Assembly (NCBI GenBank): GCA_963965975.1
Contig: OZ014422.1
Location: 6,737,701-6,801,700 of the forward strand
Direction of reading: 5' to 3'
DNA from: Xestospongia bergquistia
Taxonomy: Eukaryota > Porifera > Demospongiae > Haplosclerida > Petrosiidae
DNA length: 64,000 nucleotides
The stretch's first letter is position 1, and every line of letters starts with the position of its first letter. The position numbers and the translations under genes were made by a program. Of this stretch, positions 13,177 to 24,849 are shown piece by piece. Under the pieces are notes generated by a model. It worked only from the letters and a program-made list of their open reading frames with translations, did not search any database and had not been told where the DNA came from.

Positions 13177-13827
13177 TTATTTAGTATTTAATCTCCTTAT
13201 TGTAATATCATATACAACTTCTTCAATCTTTTTGACATCATACTTGAGAGAGTCAAGATGCCAACCATAATTATCACATTGTGTCAGAGACATAACAGAA
13301 CTCTCCCCCGGCTTAAAGTGATCACATTCCATATATTAGAGCCAGTCACAAGGATATTGTATATGTATATACCATGAAAGGCCATATGGCATTATACAAG
13401 TATACAAGTAAAATGTTACTTTGTGTAGAAGGAGTTTGATGGATTAGTAATATTTGTGTCATTAACTCTCGTGCAGTTTGTTCTAAGTCATTTACAACAT
13501 TCCTTATAGCCTACAGACAAAAAACGAAACAATCATTAACCTCCTAGTATGTGCAAAGTATGTCATAGTCATGTGATCAACTTGCAAACAGCTAGCAACA
13601 AAAATTTTATTATACAACAGAGGAGTAATATTGTAATGTAGGTGTATATTGAAAATAAATCATAAACTTGAAAGCACAAAATTTGTACAACAGTTAAGTA
13701 TTGTTTGTTTAATATTTCCTTCCAGTTATACCTCTCTGGTTTGATGTTCCTTTCTAAAAGACTCTTGTATGCCTTCAAATATCACTACCACTTTCTTGTC
13801 TCTATCACCACTTCCTTCATGCTCCAT
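13177..13827 (-). pseudogene. Translin pseudogene with internal deletion
   Basis: Retains translin exon 1 (up to 13827) and exon 2 (about 13422-13513), then jumps to the end of the last exon (about 13177-13256), including the stop. The middle exons, which encode the helical core, are missing. The junction lies at about 13257, where last-exon sequence is fused to the intron 2 sequence that follows exon 2. The retained exons differ from the intact gene by few substitutions, so the duplication looks recent. Confidence 0.88.
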
Positions 13828-13870
13828 TTTAATTACGTGATAATAAAAGGGTTTAACTCTATGGATAAAG

Positions 13871-15245
13871 ATGCCTCATATAGCACAGAGGGAAAGATTT
13901 ACTGTATGGTTTGTCTATTTTATTGGATTTCTTGTAAGTTCTTATAACGTTTTTAACTTCACCTACTTATTTACTCACTTTCCATATTAGGATTCATTTG
14001 GTGTTAGCATCATTATATATTTTTCAACAGAAGTAATTATTAACCGTGGAGCCAGCCCTATCTTAGCTGGGATAATAGGTAAAAACTTCTAGTATAGATT
14101 AGTACAGTGTTACCTCTTCCATTGTTAGGTTCTTCATATGGTGCACTTCAAATTTTCTCAGGTCCTGTAATGGTGAGTGGTTCAACCAATTCGTTTTTAT
14201 TATTGCTGTATTATAGGGTAGCATCAGTGATGTCTATGGAAGATGGCCGATACTAATTTTGTCTTTTATTGCACCAGGTTTTTCATATTATCTTATTGCT
14301 TTTTCATCATCACTTGCTGCTTTAATTGTCAGTAGACTGATTTCTGGTAAGCTGACTTAAAAGTATGGATTCCTTCCCACTTCTTCTTTAGGTATTTTTA
14401 AACATGGTCAATCAATTTCTAAAGCATATTTATTGGATATCACACCACAAGATGAACAATCTTCAGCGCTTGGATTATTTAGTGCATGTGGCAATGTTGG
14501 TTTTATAATTGGACCAATAATAGGTGGTCATTTAGCAGAATGGGACCCTACTTTAAGATTATGTTACATTGCTGCTGGTAGCACATTTGTATTGAATGCA
14601 GTTTTTGTAACAATGGTGATCCCTACCAGGTTGACAACAATGCATTCTTTCTCAGAGCAGATCTCCTTTGAAAATATTCGATCGTCTTTTAATTTCTTCT
14701 CTAAAGTTAACTGGAAACGTCAGTTTGACTTGATAATGTTACGATTTGTCTTGTCTCTCTCTGTCATGATGTTTATCCAAAATTTTCCTCTATTTGTACA
14801 AGATGTCTATGGCATAAAGTATAAATCTCTAGGCTTTATAATGTCATTTAGAGGTGTAGTTAGTTCTACAAGTTCAGCTTTTGCAGGATATCTGTTTCAA
14901 ATATACTCAAGTCAAAAAACATTTTTAATACATTCAACTCTCCTTTTAAGCTCATCTCTAACAGTAGCATCATGGTCTCAGTCATTGAGTTTAACAATAT
15001 TATGTTTAGTAACTTTAGGTATAGCGACATCAAATCTAAATATTGCTATTACAAAAATGATGTTATCTCGAGAAAAAGATGAAGACAGAGGTGCCATTAT
15101 TGGTTTGAGTAACTCTGTTTCTTCAGTGTCTCATGTAATAGCTCCAAATGTGCTGGGCATACTACAAGAGATAAGTACAACCACAGCTAGTAAAATAAGT
15201 GGATTAATAGGAGCCAGTGGTGTTGCTATAACCCTAACATTGTAG
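13871..15245 (+). CDS. MFSD9: MFSD9-like major facilitator transporter, copy B
   Basis: Intact tandem paralogue of copy A with the same five-exon structure and splice sites. Differences are mostly single substitutions, such as D-S-F-G versus D-L-F-G at the start of exon 2, 'KAYLLDITPQ' versus 'KAYLMDITPQ', and 'SACGNVGFI' versus 'SACGSVGFI'. The open frame is retained throughout, including the 270-residue last exon, which suggests both copies are functional or the duplication is young. The stop is followed after 3 nt by AATAAA. The upstream region contains the broken translin copy, so the divergent promoter here may now serve only this gene. Confidence 0.87.
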
Positions 15246-15248
15246 TAT

Positions 15249-15254
15249 AATAAA
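15249..15254 (+). terminator. Polyadenylation signal of MFSD9 copy B
   Basis: AATAAA 4 nt after the stop codon, as in copy A. Confidence 0.6.
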
Positions 15255-15358
15255 AATATGGTCCATGAATATCATATTTTATTTGTAATAATAGTATTTT
15301 ATGTTAATGCTTGTTTCTGATGATGACTGATTTAAACTAAATAATTTATGATTAAGTC

Positions 15359-18300
15359 TTACGTTGTTTCATTATCACTATTATTGTCAAGATTGATTTC
15401 ATCTGGATTTTCTTTGCCTTCATTGTCATCAGACATAACAATATTGGGTAATAGTTTCTTTTCTAGTTCATGACAACTTTTATCTTGTTCATTATCAGAT
15501 GAGCTATTCACTAACCAAGGGTATTGTTCTTCCTGACCTACATGTATAACATAGTTTTAATAATTATCAAACAAATAACAACCTGTTATTTCTCTCTCAA
15601 TGTCTATGTCATCATCATCACTGAGGTCAATTTCATCAGGGTTTTTCACAACAGGAGGAGCCCAAGGATTATGTATACCTAGTTTACCACAGAGCTCTTT
15701 AGTTTGATGGTTCTCTTTATCACAGGCAACTACAAGTGCATAGTGTGAGATAATTTGAGGGGCATATATTTAAATTACCTGTGTTGAAGTCAACTGGTGT
15801 AGTATCAGAGTGAGGAGTGGTAGTAATCTCAAAGTTTAAAGGAATCTGATTACAAAACATTTAAATTCTTAAGTAATAAAACAATACTTACTGTAAAGTC
15901 ATGATTGAATTTTCCCTCTAACCTTTTTATGTCAGATGGTGGCCTATTAAAAATAAGAATTAGGGATTCAAACTATAATTTGTAAAGTTATCTATCACTA
16001 AAGTAATCACAACAAACTCTGACATAATGAAGACACAATAACATAAATGCGAGTGACTATTAGATGTTATTTGGCAATGCCTGCAGTCACATGTCTGACA
16101 TATTTTACATGACCAAAAAATGTAATAGTTAAATTGGCTGGACAAACTAGAAATTTTGGAACAATTCTAGTCACTGATCCTTGTAGAGTGACATTGTTAT
16201 TACTCATCTTGAATATTGATTTGAATTTTAAAATATTATAATGTATGTTACAATGATTGCCATAAGTTAGAGTTATAGGTCCTTGTTAATTGACATTAGG
16301 TCTTAAATGTTGTGTTAACTCTAAATACCATGATAATCTCCGTTGTTCTACTAGTACATGTATATGTAAATGTCCTAGTAAATTCATAAATGTTTTTTTG
16401 TACACACTTAAACAAGATTTCCGAGCAGAACAAATTATTCTAATTAACAAGAAGCTATATATCTATGTTCATAAAAAATTTGAAGCAATTTTGTTACATA
16501 TTATATTGGGCCATTTTTTGACTTAAACCTTGAATTATGTTTTGTCCTTTGTTCTACTAGTAGATATATATGTAATTGTCTTAGTAAAGTGATTTAGTTA
16601 ATTATCACTTTGGGGCATTTTTTGACTCAAACATGGACTATAGTCCATGTTGTTGTTTTTTTTAACTTGAGATCTGTTCTTACACGTTGCATTAATTTTT
16701 GGAAAAATATATTAATCCTACTAGTACATGTACATGTAAATTAATGAATATTTTATTTTTTACAGACTTTTACAAAATTTATGAACACAAACAATTACTC
16801 TGCTTAATAAGGACCTATATAGATAACTTCATAAAAAATTCAAGTGATTTCATTACCTAGACCATTGTTTAATTCAAACCATGAACTATATACACAGTCC
16901 ATTGTCTTTTTATAATATGCTTTTAAACAGCTGTTTAACAAATACCTATTAAAATAAAAACTTTCAAGTGATTTAGTTACACATGATCTTGGACCACTTT
17001 TAAGTTTTGACAGTATAGTATATGTTTTTGATGATGGTAGATGTAAACAAGAAGATATAACATACACTGATGTAGGAGGGTACCAAGTTCCTGGTTTGTA
17101 TAGCATTAGCGGCTCTGTATTTTGCAATATAGACAACCACTCTGGATCATACTCCAATACTGGAGGACCAGGAGATGAAGGCACGTCTAAAACCTACAGA
17201 AAAGGATTATTGTAATTTAAATACTGAAATAGTTAGACCTGTAGAAATTGTCCTCTAGGGAGACATTTGTCAAGGGCCAAGAATTTAGTCAATGAGTCAT
17301 TATGTCTATATACTGCTGAAAACTTGCAGTGCAAATGTCCAGAAAACCAGTAAGAAGGATGAATATATTGCAAGAGTTCCATAGTTGGGGGAGAACCCAA
17401 CTCAGTATCAGCCTTTTGGAATATAAATAACAGGTATAAAAAACTGTTTACATACCTCTTCTTCAAAGAAAGGTTTTATCCGAAATAGTTGTTGATAATT
17501 ACCATAACGATGAATACCTAGTGGCCAATCATGTGACATCATGATATCTATGTCACCAGTTAACTACAGAAAGAATAAAAGTGTGTATGTGAGAAAGTTC
17601 ATGACGCACTTGTTTCAGTCGGAAAACATCACATGATCTGATGTGATAGGTAGAACGTAGCGTGTCCTGACTATAAGGTGGTGCTTCAAAATGACCTAAC
17701 AATAAATGGAATTAAATGAACTAAATTAACTACAAATGCAGCTTGCCTTTTTGATAATCATATTTCTTATAAATTCCTGATATCCCTCCGATTCTTAAAC
17801 CACCACATCGCACTACACCAGCATAACCAATGTAATAAATATTAGGGGCCACCCACCCACCATACCCTCTATGACAGATAATGACAAAATGATGATGTCA
17901 TAACACTCAACTAACAATTCCCTCAGGTGATTGCTTGCCTCATGATTACCACCAATGAATATAGTTAATATAGGTGCTGTCTTCTCACCAGAATAATACT
18001 ATAAAAGTGAATAAATGTAACCAAGTTCTATGTTAAAGTACTATATATGTATTATATTGAATTCTGTCACAATGCTAATATACAGTGGTAGTTTAGATAT
18101 TCCAGACCTGATCTACCCGGTTCAGTTGTGATAAATCACTCAAATGTTATTAAAGCAAATTCTACACATCATTAATACTGATGTGTAATGTTCATTTATC
18201 CATACTCATACTCACACACTCAATATTCCATACATTCATACACTTTACATTCTTAGCACAGCAAAATAGAGTGACAGAGCTAGTTTGTGTAAGGACAAAA

Positions 18301-19653
18301 AGACAAGTCTCATTAAACAACCCAATCCCACAAGGTAAGATATAACATCAAATAATTTGTTATTAGGTACTGTCAAAACATATACAATTTAAATAAAATA
18401 TTATGTGTTATTTCCACATAGATGGATAGTGTTAAATGTGTGGTGGTAGGAGATGGAGCCGTAGGTAAAACCTCTATGTTAATAAGCTTCACCACAAATT
18501 CATTTCCAGGAGAATATGTTCCCACTGTGTAAGTCATCAACAAAATGTGTTAAGAAACCTGTTTTAGAAACTGGTCATTTTAAATAGGTTTGATAACTAC
18601 ACAGCTAATCTTATGCTTAATGGGAAAGTTGTCAACTTAGCACTATGGGATACAGCAGGCCAAGAGTCTTATGATAGAGTGCGACCACTCTCCTATCCAG
18701 ACACTAATATTTTCATCATTTGTTTTTCGATATCTTATAGACCATCCTTTAGAAATGTACAGGTACTAAACAATCTTTTGTAACTATTATGTATGTGATC
18801 ATGTTTTCAAGTAAGTTTAGTTATAGTAATCAGATTAAGTCAAAAAGATATATCTTCATATATTTAGAGATTTTAAAGTTTAAAGACAATATCTTTCTCT
18901 TCCTAAAGGTCAAATGGTATCCAGAGATTAATCATCACTCACCAAATACCCCTATTTTTCTAGTTGGGACTAAACTAGATTTAAGGAACAGTCCAGAACA
19001 TGCTAATAATACAGTCTCTTATGCTGATGGCTTAGATCTTCAAAAGAAAATCAATGCTGTTCGTTATTTTGAGTGTTCAGCCCTCAATCAAACAGGCCTT
19101 AAAGAAATATTTGAAGAAGCATGTCGTACCGTATTGACTCCCACCGAATCACAAAAGAAAAAGAAATCAAATTGTGCTCTCCTATAATAACATTATATTA
19201 TATAATGTGTGTCCTAACTGTGATACATGAATTAATTTATTACGAATTGTATTGACCACACCTATAAAATTATACAATTAAAATTTCTTGATGTCACATT
19301 CAGTGTCCATTAAATGTCATTATGTCATTAAATGTTAAACTGCTTATAAAATTATACTAACCTTATAAAATGTTCCCATTGTTTTGTACTTATTAGGTAC
19401 CGCCATACAATTTAAGTCTTCACAATTTCTTACAGCCTATTTACATTATTATAAAGTCATATGACTGTCACATGATGTACCTGAAAATCGCCACAACACA
19501 AAAGTAAATCAACAGTAATGCCATCTTTTTCCTGTATTCTTTGTAATGTGGTATATATAGAGTCTAGGTGGCCATGACAACATCCTTCAACTGCAATCTA
19601 AAAAGAGAGAAAGAAAGACTATATTATTTAAACAAAATAATCCAGACCTTCAT
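15359..19653 (-). CDS. DBR1: Lariat debranching enzyme DBR1
   Basis: Nuclear metallophosphoesterase that cleaves the 2'-5' bond of intron lariats. The start ATG AAG (19648-19653) is split by an intron from [13 protein letters not shown]. Metal-site motifs in order are GCCHG, 'LLLCCGDFQ', '[11 protein letters not shown]', '[15 protein letters not shown]' and '[11 protein letters not shown]'. Other family blocks are '[19 protein letters not shown]', '[17 protein letters not shown]', '[14 protein letters not shown]' and '[17 protein letters not shown]'. A variable acidic C-terminal tail follows ([19 protein letters not shown] and a last exon ending DNETT). The intron 17999-19361 contains a complete Rac-like gene on the opposite strand. 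Another large intron (about 15947-17055) contains degenerate repeats. The last three exons are duplicated at 12498-13016. Confidence 0.95.
16340..17010. repeat. Degenerate tandem repeat units in DBR1 intron
   Basis: At least three diverged units share a start like CTACTAGTACATGTA (near 16348, 16553 and 16719), a middle close to TTCATAAAAAATT and AAGTGATTTAGTTA, and an end like CATTTTTTGACTCAAAC plus CATGGACTATAGTCC. Unit length is roughly 170-205 bp and copies are partly deleted. The last unit runs into the flanking exon-containing region. Coding potential is absent. Confidence 0.6.
18422..19187 (+). CDS. Rac-like Rho-family small GTPase, nested in DBR1 intron
   Basis: Three exons (18422-18528, 18588-18762, 18909-19187) encode 186 aa. 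G-box motifs are complete: GDGAVGKTS (P-loop), the switch I effector region '[18 protein letters not shown]', [17 protein letters not shown] (switch II), GTKLDLR and ECSAL. The order and residues resemble Rac1/Cdc42. The C-terminus has a lysine run followed by the CAAX box CALL, predicted to be geranylgeranylated because the last residue is Leu. Differences from Rac1 include Ser after the P-loop GKT and a shortened insert-helix region ([15 protein letters not shown]). The gene sits on the opposite strand inside a 1363-bp DBR1 intron. It is most likely a Rac-type GTPase; the exact orthology group is unsettled. Confidence 0.93.
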
Positions 19654-19745
19654 CTTTTCATGAATATTCATTAATCAATTATTAACCCATAAGTGTTTTC
19701 TTAATTCTTAATTTTTTATTATAATAAAGTTATAAAAACAAATAA

Positions 19746-21948
19746 TTAATGTACTACATTATTATCCTGTAGAAATTTTTGTCTTGTATGATGACCACTA
19801 ACAATACCCTGGACTGTTTTTATAAGTCTATCGTCAAGTAATGATTGATCATAATCATCTAGATCTGTACATCTGATAATAAACGACTGTCTTATTTGAT
19901 GTCCCCTCATTATATTTTGTAGAATAGTAATTAGCTATAAATAAATGATTGTAAATAATTATCATTACAGACTGTAATAATAGAAAATTACTTTATTTTC
20001 TTCTTCCTGAAATTTTGCTTGCTTTTTCTACAAAATAAATTAATAACAAATTCTTTATAAAACTACTCACTTTAGCATAAAAAAGTCTCCATCTCTTTTG
20101 TATAATAATTGCTGATTGTTTTCTATGATATTCAGTTTGTATTATCATTTGATGACGACTGTTTGTTAGTTTTTGAGAATGTTCACGAGCTATTTTCTCT
20201 TTTTCTTGTTCATCTTGTAATACTTTTAATGAACTTATTACTTCTTCTTTATTACTCATTTCTGTCTTTAATTTCTCTTGAATGTTTGACAAGTCTTCTC
20301 TGATTAAATATATACAAGTACAAAAATAAAGGTACATGTTGTGAGAAGAGTCATATTTACTTTAATTTGGTAAGGTCTGCTTGACAATCTAGACATTGCT
20401 TTTCTAATTGCTTTACTTGGTCTTTTAAATGACTAATTTCTTCATCTTTTAAAGTAATTTGTGAAGATAACTCTATTATAATATAGTCCTTTAAATAAAT
20501 CTTTAGGTTTTATTTACCTAAAAATTTAGCTTCATAATCTTCAGTTTGTTCTTTCAATCTTTCTTCACTTACTACAATTCTATCATTTCTCTCTTGTAAT
20601 GTCTAAGACAATTAATCAATATTAATTCTCTTTTACTAACTAACCAATTCTAATTGAACTAAAGCTGTCACTGCAGCTCCTTGAGTGAGGGTTAGATACT
20701 TACTAGCACGTTCATCTGGTCATGAAAACAAGTTTAACTAGTTTGTTTGATCTTTAGTAAAACTTACCATTCATTGGATAAGTATTTACATCATTATCTT
20801 GCCAATGACCTAATTGCTTACACAACTTATCTTTCTCTAGTTTAAGCATTTTGTTTCTTGAAGTCAGTCCCTCTAGTGTGGTCTCCATTTCAGTTAATTT
20901 GTGATGTAATTGTTTCTTTGATTGAGGAACTTGGACATTTAGTTCTCTTTTTAGTCGCTCAACTATCATTTGTAATCGTAATATTTCTTGATAGTAAGTT
21001 TCTTTCTCAGCTTCAAGCTCTTTCAATCGCATTGCTTTGATATCAGTTTTAAGAGAAGACAGTTCTGTCTCTTTATCTCTAAGTGATCTCTCAAAAGTAT
21101 GGATTCGATGTTTAAGAGAAGTGATAGTCTATAAGTGTAAGGCAAATCATTATATATTTGATCACAAGTCCTGAATTCCTAGTATATAACTAGTATATAT
21201 AATAATATACTAACTAATATATATATAATATACTCACTAATAATGTATCTGTTTTATTTCCACTTATAATTCTTGTTTTGTCTTGATGACTAACATGTCC
21301 ACCAATAATTAAGTCCTCAACTTCTTTGTCCTTCTTCTCAAGTAACTGTTTTAATTTTTGTAATTCTCCTTTTAAACTGTCTCTTTCTTGTCGTGTGACA
21401 GAAAGAGTTCGTTGTGTTGCTGTCAGTTCATCACGAAGATCCAGAGCTGATTTACCAGAGAAATCTTCAGACAAATCATTAGTCCAAGCATTCTTAGTGA
21501 CTATTAATAAGTAATAATGACATCATCTATTAATTCCTGTCATCATTACCAGTACTACTTAAAGTCCTTCTTCTCTTTCTTGGTTCTTGTGGTTGTGTAG
21601 CTACACAATATCAATTCAATATAATGATTAATAACACTACATTACTTTTCTTATGAGAACGGCCACTTCCAGAGTATTGTACTTTGGGTACTGATGCCAA
21701 GTAAGGTGATCTTACTACATACAAATATGTAGTAGTATAATAAACTAAAATGATTTACCAATAGAAGATGCTCTTCTAGGTCTACTGTCCCTAACTGTAG
21801 GTTTTGGAGTCTCCGGAGGTTGTATTAATGAAGGGTATTCTGTCTCCTCAAGTAGTAAACTGGCCTGTATATCTGTTACTATGGGAACATGAATAAAATA
21901 CAATCTTACCAATGAATCTTGAGAAAAACGAAAGTCTTCATTCAACAT
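19746..21948 (-). CDS. IQCE: IQCE-like coiled-coil protein with IQ motifs
   Basis: Multi-exon gene resembling IQCE, a protein of the ciliary base region involved in Hedgehog signalling. The start MLNEDFRFSQDSL is followed by 'IQASLLLEETEYPSLIQPPE', a basic Ser/Pro-rich stretch (PRRASSIG, then RSPYLASVPKVQYSGSGRS), and long coiled coils: 'ALDLRDELTATQRTLSVTRQ', then MRLKELEAEKETYYQEILRL, which resembles the IQCE block around METYYEEVHRLQ. An IQ-type motif SAIIIQKRWRLFYAK is followed by a second possible IQ region 'IMRGHQIRQSFIIRC'. It ends HHTRQKFLQDNNVVH. The match to IQCE rests on order and a few blocks, so another ciliary coiled-coil gene is possible. The stop is 92 bp from the DBR1 start on the same strand, and the start is 168 bp from the MAGOH start. 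Confidence 0.6.
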
Positions 21949-22116
21949 GACAGAGTGAAAATTAGTTCTAATGATAGTGATAAGTTAGTTAAATAAAAAT
22001 TAATAAAATTAATTTACATAACAAAGATGTTACTTTCAAATCATATCCTAAATAAAGCCCCATAACCACACCTATCTAATCTTTAGCATGTGCTAGTAGT
22101 ACAGGGTGTAATCAAA
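21949..22116. promoter_or_regulatory. Divergent promoter region IQCE-like / MAGOH
   Basis: 168 bp between oppositely oriented start codons. AT-rich, with no recognised core promoter motif. Confidence 0.4.
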
Positions 22117-22876
22117 ATGGCAGATGATTTTTATCTTAGATATTACACTGGTCATAAAGGAAAATTTGGACACGAGTTCCTGGAGTTTGAATTTAGACCA
22201 GATGGTAAGTATCTAGTTAATTCATCAATTATGTAATTGTCCCTGTAATTAGGCAGACTACGTTATGCTAACAACAGCAACTACAAAAAGGACCAAATGA
22301 TTCGAAAAGAGGTAATTTGGTTACCATGTCAACATGATGTCATTTAAATTTTAGGTGACTGTCAATACAATAGTGTTGGATGAGTTGAGACGTATAGTAG
22401 AGGACTCTGAGGTAAATGGAAAATTAATCAGTGATTAATAAAATTGTTTTGTCATTTTATTAGATAATGCAGGAAGATGACAAATTATGGCCAGTACCTG
22501 ATAGAATTGGACGTCAAGTAAGTAAAGTTAATGTTCCCTTCAAAATGACTCTATTGGTATAGGAATTAGAGATTGTTTGTGGTGATCAACACATTTCATT
22601 TACAACAACAAAAATTGGATCTCTTTTGGATTGTAAAAACAGCAGGTTTGTCTCTATTCAATTGCAAGTATTAAGCCCATTGCTCTACTAAGTTTAACAA
22701 TATCAATTTTCTTAGCCACACCTACTCTATAGTAACTTATCACATTAACAATTGACTAACATCTTTCTATCTACAGAGATGAAGAAGGACTGAGAATTTT
22801 CTATTATTTGGTACAAGATTTGAAGTGTTTAGTCTTCAGTTTAATTGGTTTACACTTTAAGATAAAACCAATTTAA
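22117..22876 (+). CDS. MAGOH: Mago nashi (exon junction complex core)
   Basis: Core subunit of the exon junction complex with Y14/RBM8A, acting in mRNA localisation and nonsense-mediated decay. Six short exons give a protein of about 146 aa that is near-identical to animal [25 protein letters not shown], '[20 protein letters not shown]', '[19 protein letters not shown]', '[16 protein letters not shown]' and the invariant end [15 protein letters not shown]. The length matches the family. The MAGOH stop is 172 bp before the next plus-strand gene. Confidence 0.98.
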
Positions 22877-23048
22877 GACACTAATGAACAGGATAACACA
22901 TTAACTGCTCTCTTTTTTGAATGTGGTTTATGTTCACTCTATGTACTACATCATTAATTACTGTTACTTCTTTTGTTGTACTTAAAAGCTCTTATTTTGC
23001 TATTTATAAATGTGTGTTGGTAGCGCATAATACAATACGTTTACAGCT

Positions 23049-24849
23049 ATGGATCCTCTTAGATTGTATCTTCCAGAGCTTATCCAGTTTATTGATTTCA
23101 GCAATCTCTCTCCTTTTTTGTTATCAGAAGGTTTGTTGACCTTCCCAGATTTGGAGAGGCTGAAAAGATGTGGGTCCAGGGAGGAACAAATTAGTTTATT
23201 GGTGTCTGTATTACAGACCAAAGGCAAAAGTATGTATCAGTTATTTCGTCGTGCATTGGAACGCTCAACTAATGAAGAATGCAGTCATTTAGGGCATGTA
23301 GATTTACTGGAGATACTTCCAAGAATTTCTAAAGGAGATGCTATTGATCTACTTACTTCATCTTTAGCCGGCGCCAATCTTGAAACAAGCAAACTCTCTC
23401 CAAGGAGACAACCAGTTCTGCTACCAACTTCAAAACCTTCAGAAGAAGAGGAATTAGCAAATCTTTCAACAGATTCAGGTATACTAGATGGTGCCTTAGA
23501 TTTATCAGTGGAAGTGGACTCTCCCCGGTCAACTGGCAATCCTAAAGGTGATCACTGCCTAACGCTTTCACAATCTTTATCAGCAGCCATTTCTAGCTGT
23601 CAACAAGTGCAGACACAGATGACGCAGTTAAAAGACATGAATAGGCTTTTAGTGAGAGAAAATGAAGAAATGAAGCATATTTTAACTCAAATAAAACACT
23701 GCACACAAATGTGTGTTCCTGAGATAATGAAGCCATTAGTACAGGTATATGTCAACTTTATGAGCATGTATAGTTGCCCTCTGCTAATATCTGCTATATA
23801 CAAAGTAATTGTTCATTTTCTAGGTCCCACAGGCCTCTGTCATACGGAACTTGTTGGCACGTCCAAGTAGACTTGGTTCAAGGCAGTTCTCGATGAAGAT
23901 TTTGATGGTTGTGGCTGGAAAAGCTCTTACATATGGTGAGACTCTTAACTCATGTTCACAAATACTATCTGGAATTCTTGGTATACCAATCAAATTAAAT
24001 TCACTGATGATGTTTCAACCAATACACCTCAAATTTTCCAATAATGATGTCATACAAATAACCATTGTTGACACCTGGAATGGGCTCCATTTCAGTCAAA
24101 ATCCTGATCTTGTCATTGGTATTTATACTGAATTGAGATCGCTGCAATCCCAAGAAGTCCTGTCATGGTCCAGCCGTCACCAACTATCAAGACTAACAGT
24201 ACACTTAGCTCTCGATCATGAGTGCATTCAGGAAGCTCAAGAAAGTGTTGAAAATACTCCTGTCATTCATACTTTGCCTCTTCATCAACGTTTAGTACTG
24301 TGCCTACCATATCGTTTAACACTTTTGTTTATGGAATGTGTTGAGAGAGCTAAACCAGTTGCGCAAGAAATGCTATTAGAATTAAACAGGCAAAGAATAA
24401 AAAGTGGAGACCTTCTTCACAACAGTATTGTCTCTTACGAACAAGTAGACATCCACAAGTTCTTCTTGTATTGTACCTAAATTGGTATCGTCAAATGTGT
24501 TACTACACATCAGTAGTGCCTGTCAATGTTATCACTGTCTGTCATATCCTTCATTAGAAGTATTATATGTAGAGTGTTTGTATTCCTTTGTCTCTATATG
24601 TCATACAATTCATGTTCACACACTATACTATGTGTCCATCTTTTACCTTATTTGGTTATTTTATGTACATATTCTCTATTATACGATCAATGTATGTGTC
24701 ATTATTTTATGAACAAATGTAGATATGAAGCATTATTTCACTGCTCAGAATTAGTGAGTTTACTAGCACAGCACATGAGAATATTGAGAGAACCTCAAAA
24801 CAATAAACTTCTGACTCAATGTCACATTTCTAAAATTTTATTTTCTTAA
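23049..24849 (+). CDS. CARD-like death-fold protein with unrecognised C-terminal region
   Basis: Residues 1-90 (MDPLRLYLPELIQFIDFSNL onward, with 'GSREEQISLLVSVLQTKGKS' and 'MYQLFRRALERS') look like a CARD domain, a homotypic interaction fold of apoptosis and innate-immunity adaptors. After a Ser/Pro/Glu-rich linker comes a short coiled coil ('QMTQLKDMNRLLVRENEEMK'). Then about 250 residues that I do not recognise, starting 'FSMKILMVVAGKALTYG' and containing 'VLCLPYRLTLLFMECVE'. Exon 1 is 23049-23744 and exon 2 starts at 23824. Exon 2 can end at the in-frame stop at 24480, or splice from 24467 (donor GTATTG) to 24723. The spliced model keeps phase and adds 'YEALFHCSELVSLLAQH' up to 24849, giving 488 aa, so I prefer it. 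AATAAA follows at 24942. Confidence 0.65.

Larger units (their letters stand above)
13017..15892. repeat. Second copy of a tandem segmental duplication
   Basis: This block repeats 9132-13016 at high identity in the same order and orientation: the Smad exon 1 start, the translin-Smad spacer, translin, MFSD9 and the DBR1 3' end. It lacks the counterpart of about 9366-10398, which removes most of translin. The left junction joins the DBR1 donor region directly to Smad exon 1. The right end runs without a break into the intact DBR1 gene. Confidence 0.92.

Noticed and set aside
13177-13827. Second translin as a functional paralogue
   Set aside because: Most of the coding exons are deleted and the remaining pieces do not join in a useful frame.
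16290-16526. Open frame of 78 codons on the plus strand in the DBR1 intron
   Set aside because: Low-complexity and made of degenerate repeat sequence; no domain or splice partner.
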